A stretch of DNA of 64,000 bases from Agromyces protaetiae (GTDB lineage: Bacteria; Actinomycetota; Actinomycetes; Actinomycetales; Microbacteriaceae). The stretch is from positions 2,294,001-2,358,000 of the forward strand of contig NZ_CP035491.1 in assembly GCF_004135405.1 (NCBI RefSeq). Reading direction: 5' to 3'. The first letter of the stretch is position 1. Each line of letters begins with the position of its first letter. A program made the translations under genes and the position numbers. The notes under the pieces are model-generated. The model made no database searches and was not told where the DNA came from. It saw nothing but the letters and a program-made list of their open reading frames with translations. Shown one piece after another: positions 1-8,218 of this stretch.

Positions 1-1473
1 CATGACGACGACGGGCGACTCCTCGCCGCGGTCACGGTGCGCTACGGCAGCAATTTCGCCTCGGGCGGCGTCGCCGAGCAGAACCCCGAGGACTGGTGGG
101 AGGCGGTCGTCGCCGCGACCCGCAAGCTCCTCGCGCACGACGGCGCCGACGCGCTCGCGGTCACGGCGATCGGCATCAGCGGCCAGATGATGGGCGCGGT
201 GTACCTCGACGAGGACTACCGCCCGGTCGTGCCGTCGATGATCTGGGCCGACACGCGGAGCACCGAGCAGTGCGACCGTCTCGTCGAGGCCGTCGGCATG
301 GAGCGCGGCTACGCGATCACGGGCCACCGGCTGAACCCGACCTATTCGATTTCGAAGGTCATGTGGCTCGCCGACCGGCGTCCCGACGAGTTCCGGCGCG
401 TCAGGCATATCTGCCTCGCGAAGGACTTCGTCGTGCACCGGCTCACGGGGCGCCTGCTGACCGATCCGTCGGATGCCTCGAGCACGAACGCGTTCGACCA
501 GCTCGCGGGGGAGTGGTCCGACGAGATCCTCGACGCGGCGGGCGTCGCGCGCGAGCTCTTCCCCGAGATCGTGCCGTCGACCGAGGTCGTCGGCGCGCTT
601 CGCCCCGACGCCGCGGACGCGCTCGGGCTCAGCACGTCGACCGTCGTGGTCATGGGCGGCGGCGACGGCCCGATGGCGGCGCTCGGTACAGGGATCGTCG
701 CGCCCGAGGACGGCGCGTACGCCTACCTCGGCACGTCGTCGTGGGTGTCGATGTCGGCCGATCGCCCGCTCCACGACCCGCTCATGCGGACGATGTCGTT
801 CACGCACGTCGTCCCCGGCCGGTACGTGCCGACGGCGACGATGCAGGCCGGCGGCGGATCGCTCCAGTGGATCGCCGAACTCCTCGAGCCCGACGCCGAC
901 GGGTCGACGTTCGACCGGCTCGTCGGTGACGCGAGCACCGCGAGCGCCTCGGGCGACGGCCTCTACTTCCTGCCGCACCTCCTCGGCGAGCGGTCGCCGT
1001 ACTGGGATCCCGACGCACGCGGTGCGTTCGTCGGCCTCGCCCGGCACCACGATCGGTCGCACCTCGTCCGCGCGGTGCTCGAGGGCGTCGCGTTCAACCT
1101 GCTGACGTGCGTCGACGCGTTCCGCGAGGCGGGCGCGCCGGTCGACCGCGTCGACGCGATCGGCGGCGGCGCGAACTCCGACGCATGGCTCCAGCTCATG
1201 GCCGACATGTGGGGCGCGACCGTGCGCCGCCGCACGATCGTCGACGAGGGCAACAGCCTCGGGGCCGCGGTCGTCGCGGGAGTCGGCGCCGGCGTCATCG
1301 CCGACCTCGGCGCATCGCGGTCGCTGTCGGAGGTCACGGCAGAGTTCCAGCCCGATCCCGCGCGTCGTGCCGAGTACCGTGCCCGCCACGACGCATTCCT
1401 CGACGCCTACCGGACCCTCGAGCCGTGGAACGCGGCACGTGCGGCCGACCGCGCCGCCGAGTCTGCTCGATGA
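1..1473 (+). CDS. FGGY-family carbohydrate kinase (5' end outside window)
   Basis: This kinase of the xylulokinase/gluconokinase type would phosphorylate a sugar, polyol or sugar acid with ATP in the cytoplasm. The frame is open from base 1, so the first 25-30 residues, including the N-terminal phosphate-binding DxGTS motif, lie upstream of the window; an internal ATG at 37 is not the true start. The second FGGY domain is recognisable by GGGxxPMxALGTG near 655-690 and the signature GGGANSDAWLQL at about 1162-1200. The 490 residues present fit the family's usual length of about 500. Its TGA overlaps the ATG of the next gene (ATGA at 1470-1473), so it is the first visible member of a coupled catabolic operon. 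The substrate cannot be read from sequence. Confidence 0.9.
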   Translation, partial: HDDDGRLLAAVTVRYGSNFASGGVAEQNPEDWWEAVVAATRKLLAHDGADALAVTAIGISGQMMGAVYLDEDYRPVVPSMIWADTRSTEQCDRLVEAVGMERGYAITGHRLNPTYSISKVMWLADRRPDEFRRVRHICLAKDFVVHRLTGRLLTDPSDASSTNAFDQLAGEWSDEILDAAGVARELFPEIVPSTEVVGALRPDAADALGLSTSTVVVMGGGDGPMAALGTGIVAPEDGAYAYLGTSSWVSMSADRPLHDPLMRTMSFTHVVPGRYVPTATMQAGGGSLQWIAELLEPDADGSTFDRLVGDASTASASGDGLYFLPHLLGERSPYWDPDARGAFVGLARHHDRSHLVRAVLEGVAFNLLTCVDAFREAGAPVDRVDAIGGGANSDAWLQLMADMWGATVRRRTIVDEGNSLGAAVVAGVGAGVIADLGASRSLSEVTAEFQPDPARRAEYRARHDAFLDAYRTLEPWNAARAADRAAESAR

Positions 1474-2507
1474 GCGGCGCCACCGTCCTCGTCACGAGCC
1501 GGTCGTTCTCGAGCGGCGCGATCGACCTCGAGCGGCGACTCCTCGAAGCCGGCCACCGCGTCGTCCGCGGCGACACCCGCCACGACCTCGAAACGCTTGC
1601 ACCCGTGCTGTCCGAGGCATCCGCGTGGATCGCGGGCACGGCGCCCGTCACCGCCGCGCTCATCGACGCCGCGCCCGCCCTGCGGGTCATCGCGCGGTAC
1701 GGCGTCGGGTTCGACGCCGTCGACGTCGCGGCGGCCGAACGCCGCGGCATCGCCGTGACGAACACGCCCGGCGCGAACTCCGAGTCGGTCGCCGACCTCG
1801 CCCTCGCGCTTCTGCTCGCGTCCCTCCGCACCGTCGGCGCGGGCGACCACGCGGTCCGCCGCGGCGACTGGGCGGCGATCCGCGGACGAGAGGTCTCCTC
1901 CCTCACGGTGGGCGTCGCGGGCTTCGGCCGGATCGGCCGGCTCTTCGCCGACCGCGCGCGCGCACTCGGGGCATCCGTCGTCGCGTTCGACCCGTTCCTC
2001 CCCGACGACGCGACGTTGCCCGCGGGAGTCCGCCGCGCACACGAGGTCGCCGAGCTCGCCGTGTGCGACGCGGTGTCGCTCCATGCGCCGGGAGGTCGTC
2101 GCATCGTCGACGCCGACTGGCTCGCGAATGCGCGCGATCTCGCCCTCGTCAACACCGCCCGGGCCGACCTCGTCGACGAGGCCGCGCTCGCCGAGGCGCT
2201 GCGCGATGGTCGCGTCGCGTCGTACGCGGGCGACACGCTCGACGTCGAGACGGCGACCGTCACGTCGAGCGCCGACGTCGCGGGGTGCGCAGACGTCCCG
2301 GCGAGCCCGCTCCTCGCGGCCGATCTCGCCGATCGCGTCCTCGTCACGCCGCACCTCGGCGCCCAGACCGTCCAGGCGATCGACCGCATGGGCGAAGGCG
2401 CCGTCGACAACGTGCTCGCCGTCCTGGCAGGTCTCGGCCCCGTCACCCCCGTCGCAGCGCCCGCACCGGCGCCGGCCCACGCAGATTCGCAGAAGGTCCT
2501 CCCATGA
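1470..2507 (+). CDS. D-isomer-specific 2-hydroxyacid dehydrogenase
   Basis: This NAD(P)-dependent oxidoreductase of the phosphoglycerate-dehydrogenase/D-lactate-dehydrogenase superfamily interconverts a 2-hydroxyacid and a 2-oxoacid. The 345 residues contain a Rossmann motif (AGFGRIG, about residue 150), the substrate-binding Arg231 in NTARADLVDE and the catalytic His295 in VTPHLG, all in the expected order. Length is normal for the short form without an ACT domain. The start is the ATG at 1470, which overlaps the kinase stop by 4 bp. Its stop overlaps the following aldolase in the same way, so the protein probably works in the sugar-acid pathway and not in serine synthesis. Confidence 0.88.
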   Translation: MSGATVLVTSRSFSSGAIDLERRLLEAGHRVVRGDTRHDLETLAPVLSEASAWIAGTAPVTAALIDAAPALRVIARYGVGFDAVDVAAAERRGIAVTNTPGANSESVADLALALLLASLRTVGAGDHAVRRGDWAAIRGREVSSLTVGVAGFGRIGRLFADRARALGASVVAFDPFLPDDATLPAGVRRAHEVAELAVCDAVSLHAPGGRRIVDADWLANARDLALVNTARADLVDEAALAEALRDGRVASYAGDTLDVETATVTSSADVAGCADVPASPLLAADLADRVLVTPHLGAQTVQAIDRMGEGAVDNVLAVLAGLGPVTPVAAPAPAPAHADSQKVLP

Positions 2508-3169
2508 AGATCCCCATCGAGACGCTCGCCGAAGTCGGCGTCATCGCCGTCATCCGCGCCCACTCCGCAGACGCCGCAGTCGAGGGCGTGCGCGCCCTCG
2601 TCGCGGGAGGGGTGACGGGCATCGAGATCACGTACACCACGCCCGGCGCCGCGGACGCCATCCGACGCGTCGACGTCGAGTTCGGCGACGGTGTGCTCCT
2701 CGGCGCCGGCACGCTCCGCACGCCCGAGCAGGTCGCCGAGGCGGCCGCGGCCGGCGCCCGCTTCCTCGTCTCGCCCGGGTTCGCTCCCGACCTCGCGGCC
2801 GCGATGCGCGCGACCGGCCTCACGACCATGATCGGCGCGCTCACGCCCACCGAGGTCATGACCGCCGAGGCGCACGGCGCCGACGTCGTCAAGGTCTTCC
2901 CTGCGGGACTGTTCGGCCCCGCCGTCATCCGCAATCTGACAGGCCCGTTCCCGACGACGCCGTTCATGCCGACCGGGGGAGTGTCGGCGTCGAACGTCGG
3001 CGACTGGGTCTCTGCGGGCGTCGTTGCCGTCGGTGCGGGCGGCGACCTCGTGTCGTCGGCCGACCTCGCCGTGGGTCGCTGGGACGCCGTCACCGAGCGC
3101 GCGGCGGAATTCATCGCCGCGTACCGCACAGCACGATCAGCCGTACTCACGAAGGAGGTCCGCGCGTGA
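2504..3169 (+). CDS. 2-dehydro-3-deoxy-phosphogluconate (KDPG/KDPGal-type) aldolase
   Basis: This class I aldolase cleaves a 2-keto-3-deoxy-6-phospho sugar acid to pyruvate and an aldehyde phosphate. The 221-residue TIM barrel carries the family landmarks: VIAVIRA at the N-terminus, GIEITYTTPGA, LGAGTLRTPEQ, and the Schiff-base lysine K130 in VVKVFPAG. ATG at 2504 overlaps the previous stop by 4 bp. A strong Shine-Dalgarno (GAAGGAGGT, 3151-3159) lies inside its 3' end and serves the next gene. Together with the upstream kinase and dehydrogenase it suggests that a phosphorylated 2-keto-3-deoxy acid is an intermediate. Confidence 0.88.
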   Translation: MKIPIETLAEVGVIAVIRAHSADAAVEGVRALVAGGVTGIEITYTTPGAADAIRRVDVEFGDGVLLGAGTLRTPEQVAEAAAAGARFLVSPGFAPDLAAAMRATGLTTMIGALTPTEVMTAEAHGADVVKVFPAGLFGPAVIRNLTGPFPTTPFMPTGGVSASNVGDWVSAGVVAVGAGGDLVSSADLAVGRWDAVTERAAEFIAAYRTARSAVLTKEVRA

Positions 3170-4095
3170 TCGCGACCGGACGTATGGGATTCGTCGGCGT
3201 CGACACGCGCCACTCGTCGATCCAGAAGGTCTTCCCGCTGTGGGCCGACCACCTGGGGCTGCCGTCTCGGGAGCTCCGGGGCTTCGACCTGCCGCTCGAC
3301 GCGACCGACGACGCCTACGTCGGCGTCGTGGAGGAGATCCGCGACGACCCCGCCCAGGCCGGCGCGCTCGTCACGACCCACAAGGTGCGGCTCTTCGACG
3401 CCGCGGGCGGCCTGTTCGATGCCGTCGACGACTTCGGCCGCGCGTGCGGCGAGGTCTCGTCGATCTCGAAGCGCGACGGGCAGCTCCTCGGTCACGCGAA
3501 GGACCCCATCACTGCAGGCCTCGCGCTCGAGGCGATCATCCCCGACGACTACTTCGCATCGACCGATGCCGAGGTCGTCATCCTCGGCGCGGGCGGGTCG
3601 GGCGTCGCGCTCAGCTGGTACCTCGCGCACCGCGCCGACCGACCGCGGGTCGTGACGCTCACGGCGCTCCGCCAGGCGAGCCTCGACCATGCGCGCACGA
3701 TCCACGAGCGCGGCGGCCTCGACCCCGAGCTGTTCCGCTACCGACTGCTCGACCCGGCGGACCCCGCCGCCGACGCGAGCGCGTTCGTTTCGGCGGCGGG
3801 CGCGGGCGCCGTCGTCGTCAACGCGACGGGGCTCGGCAAGGACCGTCCGGGATCGCCGCTCGACGACTCGGTCGTCTTCCCCGAGCGCGCCGTTGTGTGG
3901 GAGTTCAACTACCGCGGCAGCCTCGAGTTCCTGCACCAGGCACGGGCTCAGGAGGCTGCGCGCTCGCTCACGGTCGCCGACGGCTGGGTGTACTTCATCC
4001 ACGGGTGGTCGCAGGTCGTCGCCGAGGTGTTCGACGTCCCGATGACGTCAGGCACGGTCGACGAGCTCGCGGCGATCGCGGAGTCGGTGCGGTGA
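3166..4095 (+). CDS. Shikimate-dehydrogenase-like NAD(P) oxidoreductase
   Basis: The 309 residues have the two-domain fold of the shikimate/quinate dehydrogenase family: an N-terminal substrate domain (SSIQKVFPLW, TTHKVRLFDAA) and a Rossmann domain with VVILGAGGSG. The lysine of the catalytic pair is visible in THK, but the usual NTDxxG signature is replaced by AKDPITAG, so the substrate is unlikely to be shikimate. In this operon a cyclic or open-chain sugar acid is the better guess, which is inference. The GTG start at 3166 is chosen for its strong Shine-Dalgarno 7 bases upstream and the GTGA overlap with the aldolase stop; an ATG at 3184 is the alternative. Confidence 0.82.
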   Translation: MIATGRMGFVGVDTRHSSIQKVFPLWADHLGLPSRELRGFDLPLDATDDAYVGVVEEIRDDPAQAGALVTTHKVRLFDAAGGLFDAVDDFGRACGEVSSISKRDGQLLGHAKDPITAGLALEAIIPDDYFASTDAEVVILGAGGSGVALSWYLAHRADRPRVVTLTALRQASLDHARTIHERGGLDPELFRYRLLDPADPAADASAFVSAAGAGAVVVNATGLGKDRPGSPLDDSVVFPERAVVWEFNYRGSLEFLHQARAQEAARSLTVADGWVYFIHGWSQVVAEVFDVPMTSGTVDELAAIAESVR

Positions 4096-5063
4096 CGGAG
4101 GCGACCGGTCTGGTCCGCACGGTGCTCGGCGACGTCGAACCGTCGACACTCGGCGCGATCGACTACCACGAGCACCTGTTCCACCGGTCGCCCATCCTTC
4201 CCGGCGAAGACCTCGACGATCCGGCCGCGAGCGAGGCCGAGTTCGCGGCGTTCCTGCGGAGCGGGTTCGACGGGATCGTCGATGCGACGCCCATCGGGCT
4301 GGGACGCCGCCCCGGGGCGCTCGCGACGATCGCGGCGCGCACGCGCGGCGCGATCGTCGCGGCGACGGGCCGGCACCGCGACGCGCACTATGCGGGCGGC
4401 GGTCGGCTCGACGCGCTCGACCTCGCTGCGGTCTTCGAGCGCGAGTTGACGGTCGGCATCGCGGCGTCCGACGACGAGTACGGCGTCACGGATGCCCCGG
4501 CGCCGGCCCTCATCGACGGTCGCCCCGTCCGAGCCGGCCTCATCAAGACGGGCATCGACTACTGGCGGATCTCGACGACCGAGCGGGCCGCGCTCGAAGC
4601 GGCGGCGGCGGCCCACCTCGTCACGGGAGCGCCCGTGATGGTGCACACCGAGCGGGCGAGCGCCGTGCCCGAACTGCTCGGGCTGCTCGAGGCATCCGGA
4701 GTCGCGGCGACGCGCGTCGCGATCGCGCACGCCGATCGCAACCCCGACGCGGGACTCCACGCCGAGATCGCCGCCGCCGGCGCCTACCTCGGGTACGACG
4801 GCGCCGCGCGCTATCGCGACCACCCCGAGTCGGTGCTCCTCGACTGCCTCGCCGCGGTCGTCGAGGCGGGGCACGGCGATCGGGTGCTCCTCGGCGGCGA
4901 CGTCGCGCGCCGGTCGAGCTTCGCCGCGTACGGCGGGATGCCCGGGCTCGCCTACCTCGGCGATCGCCATCTGCGGCGCGTCCGCGCGCGCCTCGGCGAC
5001 GCCCTCACGACGACGATCCTCGTGGACAACCCCGCCGCCTACCTCGCCTGGAGCCGAGCATGA
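4092..5063 (+). CDS. Phosphotriesterase-family metal hydrolase (possible sugar lactonase)
   Basis: This amidohydrolase-superfamily TIM barrel of 323 residues has the phosphotriesterase-like order of ligands: HEH in IDYHEHLF near the N-terminus, a lysine in GLIKTG that could be the carbamylated bridging residue, histidines in MVHTERAS and AIAHADRN, and the aspartate in LLGGDVARR. Some members of this family hydrolyse sugar lactones, including phosphorylated ones, which would suit an operon with a kinase, dehydrogenases and an aldolase; that role is inference. GTG at 4092 overlaps the previous stop by 4 bp, and the gene's own stop overlaps the next ATG. Confidence 0.82.
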   Translation: MTEATGLVRTVLGDVEPSTLGAIDYHEHLFHRSPILPGEDLDDPAASEAEFAAFLRSGFDGIVDATPIGLGRRPGALATIAARTRGAIVAATGRHRDAHYAGGGRLDALDLAAVFERELTVGIAASDDEYGVTDAPAPALIDGRPVRAGLIKTGIDYWRISTTERAALEAAAAAHLVTGAPVMVHTERASAVPELLGLLEASGVAATRVAIAHADRNPDAGLHAEIAAAGAYLGYDGAARYRDHPESVLLDCLAAVVEAGHGDRVLLGGDVARRSSFAAYGGMPGLAYLGDRHLRRVRARLGDALTTTILVDNPAAYLAWSRA

Positions 5064-5353
5064 CCGTCACCCTCATCGCGACCTTCACGGCACGCCCGGG
5101 CCATCGGGTCGTCGTGGCCGAGCTCATCGCCGGGTTCGCCGACCACGTGCGCGCCGACCCCGGCACGCTCGTCTTCGAGCCCTTCACCGGCGTCGACGAC
5201 GACCACGACTTCGTCGTGTACGAGCGGTACGTCGACGAGGCCGCGTTCCGGGCGCACCTCGCCGACCCGGCGGGCGTCCCGTTCAACGCCGCGCTCAGCG
5301 AGCACATCGTGGGCGACGGATCGGTGCTGCGCTTCCTCGATCCCGTTCGCTGA
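5060..5353 (+). CDS. ABM-fold (YgiN/LsrG-like) small protein
   Basis: A 97-residue protein of the antibiotic-biosynthesis-monooxygenase (dimeric alpha-beta barrel) family: TLIATFTARPGH at the start, FEPF in the middle, FVVYERYVDEAAFRAHL and a C-terminal strand. Members act as cofactor-free monooxygenases or as isomerases on phosphorylated sugars; LsrG, which acts on phospho-AI-2 made by the FGGY kinase LsrK, is a precedent for pairing with an FGGY kinase. Here it is the last gene of the coupled operon (ATGA overlap at 5060-5063) and may isomerise or epimerise a pathway intermediate. The precise reaction is unknown. Confidence 0.78.
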   Translation: MTVTLIATFTARPGHRVVVAELIAGFADHVRADPGTLVFEPFTGVDDDHDFVVYERYVDEAAFRAHLADPAGVPFNAALSEHIVGDGSVLRFLDPVR

Positions 5354-5381
5354 GCTGCACGGTGTCGGTCCGCCTGGTCTC

Positions 5382-5396
5382 GACGCTGTGAGCGTC
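5382..5396. terminator. Small hairpin between convergent genes (weak terminator)
   Basis: GACGCT and AGCGTC form a perfect 6-bp stem with a 3-base loop, placed between the convergent stop codons at 5353 and 5404. There is no T-tract and the stem is short, so termination here is only plausible. Confidence 0.3.
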
Positions 5397-5403
5397 ACGC
5401 CGT

Positions 5404-6492
5404 TCAGCCGCTGAAGTAGTACGCGTTCCAGACCTGTCCCGGGATGCTCGCCGAGATCTTCACCGTCATGTTCGGCATGACGCCGGGGCCGACGGGACAG
5501 ACCTGCGGGACCCACGCGGTTCCCGTACTCGGAAGCCCCGACGCGAGCACGGTGAAGCCGCTCGTCATCGGGGAGGGCGAATCGCTGAACGCGTAGGAGA
5601 TCTCGACGGCGTTGCCCTCGCGCGCCTGCCAGCCGATGCCGAAGTGGATGGTCTGCCCGGCCGGGTACTCGCCGCAGTCCTGGAGGGGTTCGATGGGCCA
5701 CATGCCGGTCACGGCGGGGCCGATGCCCGCGCCGGGCGCGGGGATGATCGAGAGGCCCCACGGCTGGCCCGACGGTTCCCACGGGCCCGCCGAGCCTCCT
5801 GAGTCTCCGGACGACTGGCGGGCTGCCTCGGCAGCGGCCGCGTCGGCTGCCGCCTGTCCTACGGACTGGGCCGCGACGACCGCGTCGACCGCGGACTTCA
5901 CGCGGGCGAGCGACGCCTTGACGTCTTCTGCTCGCCCGAGGTCGGCGAGGATGGTCGTGAGCGCGTCCTTCGACGTCTGGTCGGCGAGCGGGCTCGCCGC
6001 GAGGAGCGTCTCGGCGTGCGGTCCGGCGCTCGCGGCGAGGGCGGCGAGTGCGTCGTCGAGTGCGCCGATGGCGCGTGACACGTCGTCGGCGCCGCCGTCG
6101 ACGAGCGCCTCCGCGAGCGCGACGCGCGCGCGTTCGAACGCAGCGGCGGCGTCGGCGTCCACGGCGCCGGCGAGCGATCTCGTGAATCCGTCGAAGCCTG
6201 CGTTGACCTCGGCCCCGTGCTCCCGGGATTCGGCGAGTACCGCAGCGGCCTCTGCTGCCGCTTCGTTCGCGGCGGCCTCGGCGAGTGCGGCGCGTTCGAG
6301 TGCGACACGGCGATCGTGGTCCGCGACGACGACCGCGGTGACCGCGAGCGCGCTGCCGGCGAGCACGAGCACCGACACCGCGACGATGCCGACGATGCGG
6401 GTGCCGCGGGAGGTCGGGCGTGCCAGGTCGGCGAGGGCGTTCAGGGTCGGCTTCACGGTCGACCGGATGCCTCGCTCGTCACCTGCTGCCAT
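5404..6492 (-). CDS. Membrane-anchored alanine-rich protein, function unknown
   Basis: I do not recognise this 362-residue protein. It has a short basic cytoplasmic N-terminus, one transmembrane segment (IVGIVAVSVLVLAGSALAV), then about 150 residues of alanine/glutamate-rich sequence likely to form helices or a coiled coil, a glycine/proline linker, and a C-terminal extracytoplasmic domain of about 110 residues with two cysteines (LQDCGEYPAG and PQVCPVGPG) and strand-rich sequence ending in WNAYYFSG. The start at 6492 is chosen because GGAGAGG lies 8 bases upstream; an in-frame ATG at 6546 lacks a ribosome-binding site. It stands alone, convergent with the catabolic operon, so context gives no role. 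Confidence 0.65.
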   Translation of the reverse strand: MAAGDERGIRSTVKPTLNALADLARPTSRGTRIVGIVAVSVLVLAGSALAVTAVVVADHDRRVALERAALAEAAANEAAAEAAAVLAESREHGAEVNAGFDGFTRSLAGAVDADAAAAFERARVALAEALVDGGADDVSRAIGALDDALAALAASAGPHAETLLAASPLADQTSKDALTTILADLGRAEDVKASLARVKSAVDAVVAAQSVGQAAADAAAAEAARQSSGDSGGSAGPWEPSGQPWGLSIIPAPGAGIGPAVTGMWPIEPLQDCGEYPAGQTIHFGIGWQAREGNAVEISYAFSDSPSPMTSGFTVLASGLPSTGTAWVPQVCPVGPGVMPNMTVKISASIPGQVWNAYYFSG

Positions 6493-6515
6493 CGCCCGAC
6501 CTCTCCGTCGCATGT

Positions 6516-6527
6516 CGGCACGTGCCG
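6516..6527. promoter_or_regulatory. 12-bp palindrome upstream of the alanine-rich protein
   Basis: CGGCACGTGCCG is a perfect palindrome ending 24 bases upstream of the start at 6492, in the 118-bp gap that must contain the promoter. It could be an operator for an unknown dimeric regulator; no second copy was seen nearby. Confidence 0.3.
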
Positions 6528-6589
6528 CCGTGCCGCTGCACGACATCTTGGCGGAGGCGTGCCGGTCCGCGCCAGAGCCGCGGGCCCGC

Positions 6590-6608
6590 TCGCGCCGTGT
6601 CGGCGCGA
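6590..6608 (-). terminator. Terminator hairpin after the dienelactone hydrolase gene
   Basis: TCGCGCC and GGCGCGA form a perfect 7-bp GC-rich stem with the loop GTGTC. It begins 2 bases past the stop of the minus-strand gene at 6611. No T-tract follows, which is common for high-GC actinobacterial terminators. Confidence 0.5.
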
Positions 6609-6610
6609 CG

Positions 6611-7360
6611 TCAGGCGTCGGCCTTCAGCGTCTCGTCGAAGAGGGCGAAGAGTTCGCGCCAGTGGCGCTCGGCGGACGCTTCGTCGTAGACAGCGGAGTC
6701 GGGCTGGGTGAACCCGTGCTTGGCGTCGGGGTAGATCTCGAGCCGGTGGTCGACGCCAGCGTCGGTGAGGAGCCGGTCGAGGTCTTTTGCCATGTGCGGC
6801 GGGTAGCCGGGGTCGCGGTCGGCTCCGGCGACGTACACGCGCCCCCGGATGTTCGGGATGACGCGACTCGGGCTGAGCTCGGACTCGCCGACGATCCGCC
6901 CGGTATGGAAGGCGGCAGCGGCGCCGACCCGGTCGGGGTAGGTGCCGGCGACGGTGAGTGCGAGCGCGCCGCCCATGCAGTAGCCGGTCACCCCGACCTC
7001 GGTGCCCGAGACGTCGGCGCGGGAGGCGAGGTAGTCGAGGAACGCGCTGCTGTCGAGGGCGGCCCGGTGCGTGTCGGTGGCCGCCAGCATGGGCGCGAGG
7101 GTCGCCATCGGGTTCTCTCCCGCGAACACCGCTTCGGGGTCGAACGGGCCGTACTCGCCGATCCGGTAGAAGACGTCGGGCACGAGCACGACGTAGCCGT
7201 GCTCGGCGAGGCGGCGGCCCATCGCGAGCGAGGCCGGGCGGATGCCGAAGGCGTCGGTGTACATGATGACGCCCGGATGCTTCGCGCCGTCGTCGGGGGC
7301 GAACACGTGCACGGGGCACTCGCCGTCGGCGGTCGTGAGGGTCACGGTCGTTTCGCGCAT
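6611..7360 (-). CDS. Dienelactone hydrolase family protein
   Basis: A 249-residue alpha/beta hydrolase whose catalytic triad is visible: the nucleophile Cys128 in GYCMGG, an aspartate in VAGADRDPG and a histidine in DAKHGF. The cysteine nucleophile is the hallmark of dienelactone hydrolase (carboxymethylenebutenolidase), which opens dienelactones in chlorocatechol-type ring-cleavage routes. Many chromosomal members act on other esters or lactones, and no other aromatic catabolic gene is adjacent. The start at 7360 follows an AGGAAAGG-like ribosome-binding site and gives the typical N-terminus. It lies 74 bp downstream of the GntR gene on the same strand and may share its transcript. Confidence 0.87.
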   Translation of the reverse strand: MRETTVTLTTADGECPVHVFAPDDGAKHPGVIMYTDAFGIRPASLAMGRRLAEHGYVVLVPDVFYRIGEYGPFDPEAVFAGENPMATLAPMLAATDTHRAALDSSAFLDYLASRADVSGTEVGVTGYCMGGALALTVAGTYPDRVGAAAAFHTGRIVGESELSPSRVIPNIRGRVYVAGADRDPGYPPHMAKDLDRLLTDAGVDHRLEIYPDAKHGFTQPDSAVYDEASAERHWRELFALFDETLKADA

Positions 7361-7434
7361 CTCGGAGCCTTTCCTCGTCGACGCAACGCTACTCCGCGGG
7401 CGCCGGGGGCGTCCGGCGTCGATCCGCCGGGCGG

Positions 7435-8067
7435 TCAGGACGCGGGCAGCGTGTGCCAGGTGTCGAAGGCGACGGATGCCGCGCCTTCGGCGTCGCCCCG
7501 TTCGCACAGGCCGATGAGCAGCTCGTGGCGTTCGACCGATGCGGCGCCGCCGAGCGAGGTGAATCGAAGGCGCTCCGCGCGGCGGACGACCGGGGTGAAC
7601 TGGTCGAGCACGACCTCGACGGCGCGATTCGCCGCGATCGCGACCGGCACGGCGTGCAGTTCGTCGTCGGCGTGCAGCGCAGCCTCGACGTCGCCCGTCT
7701 CGAGGGCTTCGCCGAAGCGGGCGTTCGCCTCCCGCATCTTCGCGAGGTCGCCCGAGGTCAGGCTCCGGGCCGACTCCCGGACGGCCAGTTCGTGCATGGC
7801 GGCGACGACGTCGCGCGCGTCGCGTACGGCACGCAGGTCGATGGTGCTCACGCAGGTCGACTTGCCCGGCTGTGCGACGACGAGTCCGCCCTGAGCGAGC
7901 CGAAGGAGCGCTTCGCGCACCGGGGTGCGGCTGACGCCGAGCCAGGCGGCGAGCTCGCTGTCTTTGAGCTGCTCGCCGGGCGCGAACGTGCCGTCGGTGA
8001 TCGCGTCCCGAAGTCGTCGGAACACGTCGTCGCGGAGCAGTGTGCGGTCGACTGCCGGAGCATCCAT
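7435..8067 (-). CDS. GntR-family transcriptional regulator with FCD effector domain
   Basis: A 210-residue DNA-binding regulator: an N-terminal winged helix (DDVFRRLRDAITDG...LKDSELAAWLGVSRTPVREALLRL) is followed by an all-helical FCD ligand domain with the metal/ligand histidines in ALHADDELH and VERHELL. Regulators of this FadR-like group usually repress carbohydrate, acid or aromatic catabolic genes and release DNA on binding a metabolite. The start is uncertain: ATG at 8067 is preferred because a TATATT -10-like element sits just upstream of the other ATG (8079). An operator-like palindrome overlaps that promoter, indicating autoregulation, and a second copy lies before the divergent hydrolase gene. 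Confidence 0.88.
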   Translation of the reverse strand: MDAPAVDRTLLRDDVFRRLRDAITDGTFAPGEQLKDSELAAWLGVSRTPVREALLRLAQGGLVVAQPGKSTCVSTIDLRAVRDARDVVAAMHELAVRESARSLTSGDLAKMREANARFGEALETGDVEAALHADDELHAVPVAIAANRAVEVVLDQFTPVVRRAERLRFTSLGGAASVERHELLIGLCERGDAEGAASVAFDTWHTLPAS

Positions 8068-8079
8068 TGGTATCGGCAT

Positions 8080-8091
8080 GCAATATATTCC
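8080..8091. promoter_or_regulatory. Operator-like site 1 for the adjacent GntR regulator
   Basis: GCAATATATTCC matches 10 of 12 positions of the perfect palindrome at 8200-8211 and lies in an AT-rich island that is conspicuous in this GC-rich sequence. It covers the likely -10 of the regulator's own minus-strand promoter, the position expected of an autorepression site. Confidence 0.6.
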
Positions 8092-8199
8092 ACACACTCG
8101 CGGGCCTTCGTCAACTGCCGGACTCGGCGTTTCATCGGTGAACGTCCGGCGACCACCGCGTGACCAATCGTCCCGAGTTCCGGAAACTTCCTCAGGTAT

Positions 8200-8218
8200 G
8201 CAATATATTGCTAGCAAT
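8200..8218. promoter_or_regulatory. Operator-like site 2 (overlapping palindromes) before the hydrolase gene
   Basis: GCAATATATTGC (8200-8211) is a perfect 12-bp palindrome, and ATTGCTAGCAAT (8207-8218) is a second one overlapping it. Together they give three GCAAT/ATTGC half-sites. TATATT at 8204-8209 could be the -10 of the plus-strand hydrolase gene, so regulator binding would block it. The centre is 120 bp from site 1. Confidence 0.65.
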
